Shown: in pieces, positions 59,186-64,000 of the stretch
How positions within the stretch are numbered: the first letter of the stretch is position 1
How the letters are laid out: each line of letters begins with the position of its first letter
From: Sympetrum striolatum
Lineage: Eukaryota; Arthropoda; Insecta; Odonata; Libellulidae
Length of the DNA stretch: 64,000 bases
Direction of reading: 5' to 3'
NCBI GenBank assembly: GCA_947579665.1
Contig: OX388345.1
Span: 35,555,849 to 35,619,848, forward strand
Notes under the pieces: generated by a model
Seen by the model: only the letters and a program-made list of their open reading frames with translations
Database searches by the model: none
What the model was told of the DNA's origin: nothing
Translations under genes and position numbers: made by a program

Positions 59186-60460
59186 GTAACTCCACGGGGA
59201 GAGGTTAACCGAGGCTTCTTGAGACATCCATAAATCACGAGGCGGCCAACATTTCTCCGTCTTTCCCTCGGAGAGCATCGTTAGCGATGGAAGCATTCAT
59301 ATACAGATACGTAAGGAAGGATTGGGGGAAAAACACAGCGGAAAAAATCTCTAAGGATGACAGGTTTCGCATGGGAGGGTTATACAATCTCTTCTCCTTC
59401 ATGCCAAACTCATTCAAGGGAAGGGGAAGGAAGATACTCCTCGAGGGAAAAATTAAAGGAGCGAAAGAAAAAAACCGTGACGTTATCTTTGAGTTATTCG
59501 GAAACTTTTCGCTTTAACTCGCTTACGCATCTTTCCTTGAGATATTTCACACATTATGCGAGCATGTTGAGTGCTTGTTTACGTCTTGCCATTCAGAAAT
59601 ACGGTTCTTACAGTTTCCAAGATGATATTCATTCCTGATTAACATCTCTAATTGATTGTGCAACGGTTTTCGCATACCTTTGCTAATTGAAGCAAGGACA
59701 CCTAAAATGAAAAATTGTGAAAGCCTAAGGTCAATTTAAATGGGTGAATATATTTGGGCCGAAATTTATTAAGCTGGTAAATGTATCGGGAGATAAGAAA
59801 GCGTGGATTTTAACATTTACGACGACAAAATTTTCAGTCCTAAATATATTAGTATGAAGTATACATAAATTATAAGGTAACACGATGGAAATTAATCGAA
59901 GAATTATTTACCGGAATTTAGATTTGGATCGGCAAGAATGGAAAATGAGCAACTCATTTATTACCGGATGTTACATTTGAGATTTTAATTATACCTATTA
60001 TTATAGAGAGCCAGCAGAATTTTCGAATAAAGTTAAGTCAGGCAAGCGATTTATCGCATTTTTTTATTCGTGAGATTTGAAACTTGAAATTTTTGCTGCC
60101 CAATCTTATAAAAATTAAAATATTATATAAAACATACTCATAAATATAATTTATAAAATATTTTGAATAGGTATTATTTCAATCAAAAAGTAGCATTTCC
60201 AAATTATTATAAAGATACATAAAATTATGCAAAATATGTAAAGAAAGTAATCTTAAAATAACATAACATTAAAAACATAATTTTTCAAATATAATGATTA
60301 TATACACTTATAATGATAGTATAAATATCTCAAATAAGTACAAATTTTCCATTTTCGGAGTAAATATTACATATTACCGTCATTCATTTTAATTCCCCAC
60401 GAAACAAAAATAATTAAAGGTAACTAAACTCCAATGCACCAATTTATTTAAAGAATGAAA
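59186..60460. other. Gene-free stretch, AT-rich beyond 59.6 kb
   Basis: Short plus frames (76 and 93 codons, 59287-59638) overlap in different phases and are not recognised. Confidence 0.4.
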
Positions 60461-60527
60461 TAAAGAGGCGGAGAGAGGATTGGTTAAAGAGGCGGAGAGA
60501 GGATTGATTAAAGAGGCTTGAAGGGAG
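60461..60527 (+). repeat. 24 bp minisatellite, about 2.7 copies
   Basis: TAAAGAGGCGGAGAGAGGAT plus TGGT occupies 60461-60484. It recurs at 60485-60508 with one change. A third copy starting TAAAGAGGC at 60509 decays after nine bases. The unit is purine-rich. Confidence 0.8.
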
Positions 60528-62164
60528 TGATAGATTAAGGTTAACATTAAGCTCAATGCTTTAAACCCCAGCCGCAGGAGTGCAGTCCGACCGTTCCATA
60601 GCTTATATGGAGCGATCGCATTATGCTATCGCGAGTATGGCACATGTCACACGACCGAAATGCTAACGCAATCAATTCACAGATATGGTCGCGACACACC
60701 AACGTTACACTTTTTTCTCCGTCGACATATGGATGAGATCAGTAGTTGGATATTAAGGACTTTAAAAATGGAATTCATTTGTCAAAGATGATTGAGTGGG
60801 AGGGATAAAAAACATAATTTCGAACGGCCATTAAAAACGAAAAAATCGTCTTTTTTGCGACGGATAAGAAAAAATGGAAGGCGCTCGAGACGAAATTTAT
60901 AGAGCCGCCATTTCTTACGCCGAGATTGGTGACGCACGTACGTCGCGATTCCCATGAGTTATGAGAGTCTTCTTTGGAGGTCTCGAATTTGAATGCAAAC
61001 CAGTCTGCTGATGGGAGTACGGGCATCGATTCGTACTATCTCTCCTCGGATGCAATATCAATCTGCATTTCCTACTCGTTACGAATCCACTTCGAATTCC
61101 GATCACTTAGATTCGAAGGAAACATAACTATCGAGAATTTATGTGACAAGGAACATGTCTCAATCATTTCTAAGGGTTACAGATTTATTACTGCGGTTCT
61201 AACTCCATTAATGAAAATGCGAAAGAATAAATACAGACTATCGTCATTATCATCGATTCATTCCAGATAGACTCGAAGGAATCGGTTATCTATTGGAGAG
61301 TGATATACTAAAATGACCTAATAAGCATTGCTTAATATAAAGTGATATAGCCTAATAGAGAAGTTGAAAGAGAAGCATTTAATTCTTATGAAATACGCAA
61401 ATATTGCATAATTTTCTTATGAGACTTATTGAGACATGAGTAACCATCAGCTAGATAGCGCTTGAGTCTCTAATGCCCGCCAGAAACCACACGTATGGAC
61501 TCAATCATTAAGTTCGTAAAATACAACACAAATAATATATACCGACACATTTTCCTTCATTTAATAGAATGACTGTCTCAAGTACGTTTTTCCGATAAAA
61601 GACGAGTAAATATTCCCTTTTCCAAACATAAAAAAGTAGTATTCTATTATGATAAAGCTAACTTTGACGCAGATATATCAAAGCAAATTATATTTTTTAT
61701 GACAGTAAAAGAATAAAATAAAATAGAAAACAGTGAAGGGTATTTAAGAATCTACTAAATTAATTTCAAGTATTTCCCGTTCTCTTAGCCGACTCCATGT
61801 GAAAGGAAAGGAAACTATACAAATATTCTAGTAAAGAACTCTCAAGCAGTCTTCAACAGGTAATAAAGAAGCTGAACGTGGAAACTTAAACCATGAGAAT
61901 AAACTCATGTCTGAGTAAAATTTGTATTCTTATACCCTCTTATCATTGAGAGCTACCAGAAAGTCGAGGCCAAAACGTTGGATTTCTTCAACTCTTCAGC
62001 CAACTCCTTCGCTAATTACCCCTCAGCTAATGATACGAAACAGTCCTTTAAACGTAAGTTCACGTCAGAAACGCCGTAATAAAAGTCCTCTATCGGCGTG
62101 GAATAGCGTGCAAACTTGAACCGTGCTTTTATTTCAAATCAGGCTCTCCAGACGTTGCTCAGAG
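60528..62164. other. Gene-free stretch with mixed composition at 60.55-61.10 kb
   Basis: GAGCCGCCATTTC near 60901 contains a YY1/PHO-type core (GCCAT), and ACGCACGTACGTCGCG lies near 60932. Neither is enough to call a regulatory site. A 98-codon plus frame at 60974-61270 is not recognised. The remainder is AT-rich. Confidence 0.35.
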
Positions 62165-62378
62165 GATAGAAAGAATGGACGACTGTCGCATAAGGGGGAA
62201 TGAGAAACTAACCCCGGGATTCTCGAACGTGAGGTCGCGGGTTCAAATTCCGTAAAAGGACAAAGACGGAGTCCAGACGACTGAATCATACATGTCGCCA
62301 GAAAGTCCTCCCTTCCGAAACATCTCGCGGAAGAGAATCTTTCTTTCCCCCCTAAATGACTGGATAAATAAATAAACA
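62165..62378 (+). mobile_element. tRNA-derived SINE with A-box, B-box and (AAAT)n tail
   Basis: TCGCATAAGGGG at 62186-62197 matches the A-box TRGCNNARYNGG at 10 of 12 positions. GGTTCAAATTC at 62240-62250 matches the B-box GGTTCGANTCC at 9 of 11. The 54 bp spacing fits a class II (Leu/Ser-type) tRNA with a long variable arm. About 110 bp of unrelated body follows, ending in ATAAATAAATAA near 62364-62377. The boundaries are estimates and no target duplication was found. The minus-strand frame over it (119 codons) contains FEPATSRSR, a signature that often arises when such SINEs are translated. Confidence 0.65.
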
Positions 62379-63329
62379 AGCTCGCTAGGAGGGGCATGTC
62401 CGTGAGGGGCGTAAGCGACGCTGTGCGTGGGGATGAAGGGATTCTATTAGCCCAATTCAAAGCTGTGATAGCTCTTGAACTGTTCTCGTACATCTCGTGT
62501 AGCTACCGGTTAGACTGGGTTCTTTTACGTTTAACTTAGCGACTATTCTGAAATTAAGTATTAGATGTGTAATTATCATCAACGTTTTCGTAACTACATC
62601 AATGTAAACGAAGATACATCTGAATCAGACACAGGGAGTATAGTACAGCTGACAAAGCTTCTTCCTAGAACTATAAAGAGCTAATCTCTGTACTAATTCT
62701 TAAAGCTATATCATTGGAAATCAGTAGGGAGATTTTCTAAGGCTCGATTTCAAAACCTCATATGCTACCAACATAATAGATTCATAAATCTGTACATTAA
62801 GAATTTTCTCAAATAATCATGCAAGATCTTTTAATGAACCTATAGTAATAAAAGAAGTATAATTAAACAACATATTTTGTTGTTATACAGATCATAAAAG
62901 CAATCGATATACCTTTTACCCATCAATGAATTCAATTTGATTGCCAAGCATAATAATCATTGATTGTTAAACAAGATTTGGATTAATCAAGTACAGCAAA
63001 TAATTTGGAAAATACGGAAAAAATATAATTACGATTAATTAACGATAAATTAACGAGTCGCAAATATTGACCTTTACCTCCACCGAGCCATGTAAAGTGG
63101 TGAGTAGATAGGGTAGATAAATATTAACTGATTAATTAATAATGAATTAATATGTGAAACTTGTACACCCAAAATCTTCGAATCATTATTTTGATATAGT
63201 GATCAGAAACATGAAGAGAGAAAACAATGAAGAGAAGATTCTAATCTGTGACTTGAATGGGACACTCCATGTCGAAAAAATCAATTCCATCTGACGTTAT
63301 TGGTTTGTTATTCTGAGGAGAGGAGTGAC
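62379..63329. other. Gene-free stretch
   Basis: Mixed composition to 62.5 kb, then AT-rich. Nothing recognisable. Confidence 0.45.
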
Positions 63330-63430
63330 AGATGGCAGCAGGGACGCCGGTGTTCCTCTATTGTTTACATTGCCTCCATCTTTATGACATCATTACTGAA
63401 GCGCGGGTCTCAAATGTAAACACGAGGACA
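63330..63430. repeat. GC-richer patch with TGTTTACATT inverted repeat
   Basis: TGTTTACATT at 63362-63371 is the inverse of AATGTAAACA at 63413-63422, with about 40 bp between them. ACAGATGGCAGCA lies upstream at 63329; CAGATGGCAGC also occurs near 6593. The patch may be a fragment of an unrecognised transposon. TGTTTAC is also a forkhead-factor core, so a paired site is an alternative. Confidence 0.35.
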
Positions 63431-64000
63431 AAAATTAGATTTTTGTTTATAAAATGAAAACAGCATCACATACGAAAAATACAGCAAATTGCTGTCAGAT
63501 TTCCAGCTTTTTAATTTACCGAAAATCAGGTGCAAACAACACTTAAATTGAAAAATAACGAACGAACAAAACAAAGAAATCATATCGTCATTCGATCAAA
63601 TGTATAACTTTGGTAAATTAAGCAGATAATTTATTCGATTTGATTGAGATATAAATGAAGTGCTTAATTAAGTAAATAATTGAAACGAACTTAGTATTTA
63701 TTTAATGGCGTTCAACTAAGTACGGTCTAATAATATCGAGTTAACTAATAATGATTTTTTCTCTGTTCAAATTACAAAACAATTTGACTTGCTCAACGGA
63801 ACAATTAAAATATTAATTTTGGTATGAATTGTGGCGTTGTGTAAATAAATTATTTTAATTAATGCCATAGCTTTTGTTAAGGGATATCACTGAGTAGAGG
63901 CCCTCATTATCGATACTATACTAACTGATACCAAACTCAGTTTCAGTAAGCAAACTAGTTGAGAAATCTTTAAAGTCATAGATAGGAATGATAACGTAAC
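63431..64000. other. Gene-free AT-rich stretch
   Basis: Nothing recognisable up to the window end. Confidence 0.4.

Noticed and set aside
1..64000. Bacterial operon, phage, CRISPR, viral insertion or toxin system
   Set aside because: No Shine-Dalgarno-led gene chains, no regularly spaced repeats with unique spacers, and no viral or toxin-like proteins in any frame.

Overview
This window reads as non-coding nuclear DNA from an arthropod, most probably an insect. By eye it is about two-thirds A+T. It has many stops in all six frames, and no open frame exceeds 216 codons. I recognised no protein family, rRNA, snRNA, intact tRNA, CRISPR array or bacterial operon. The arthropod call rests on the repeats: tRNA-derived SINE-like heads, a Tc1-type mini-inverted repeat, hAT-like termini, non-LTR retrotransposon 3' ends with (TAA)n tails, and a dispersed repeat that resembles one I recall from several insect genomes. 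I cannot name the species. The block could be intergenic or lie inside very long introns.

Layout. 1-600: two copies of a 316-317 bp satellite-like unit, each with a foldback and two ACCGGAAGT motifs. 600-7200: AT-rich DNA with a GC/CpG-rich block at 2.8-3.4 kb and a degraded dispersed-repeat copy near 3.4 kb; a 77 bp Tc1-type miniature element sits at 6840-6916. 7.2-16.2 kb: CpG-rich block, a LINE-like 3' end at 9.8 kb, a second retroposon-like tail at 10.7 kb, then mostly featureless sequence. 16.9-19.4 kb: a (GA)n tract, a CRE/TATA promoter-like cluster at 17.8 kb, a near-perfect 101 bp hairpin, an 18 bp perfect palindrome and a hAT-like relic. 19.5-34 kb: purine-rich tracts, one more hAT-like patch, a weak tRNA-like patch and a CpG-rich block at 30.3-31.0 kb. 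35-45 kb: a 43 bp perfect foldback, small tandem repeats, a 172-180 bp duplication next to the second dispersed-repeat copy, and a second LINE-like 3' end. 45.6-64 kb: a tRNA-like SINE head, a CpG-rich island with the only coding candidate (minus strand, about 46.7-46.9 kb), GC-rich low-complexity patches, more purine-rich tracts, two tRNA-like elements (58.3 and 62.2 kb) and a 24 bp minisatellite.

No set of genes here works together as a system. The most informative signals are: (1) two LINE-like 3' ends that keep the same stem-loop through a compensatory base change; (2) three unrelated TA-bounded miniature hairpins of 35-97 bp; (3) a short CpG-island reading frame with a membrane-anchor-like segment and a plausible splice donor; (4) eight purine-rich tracts, all on the plus strand. 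I found nothing I would call a new functional system.
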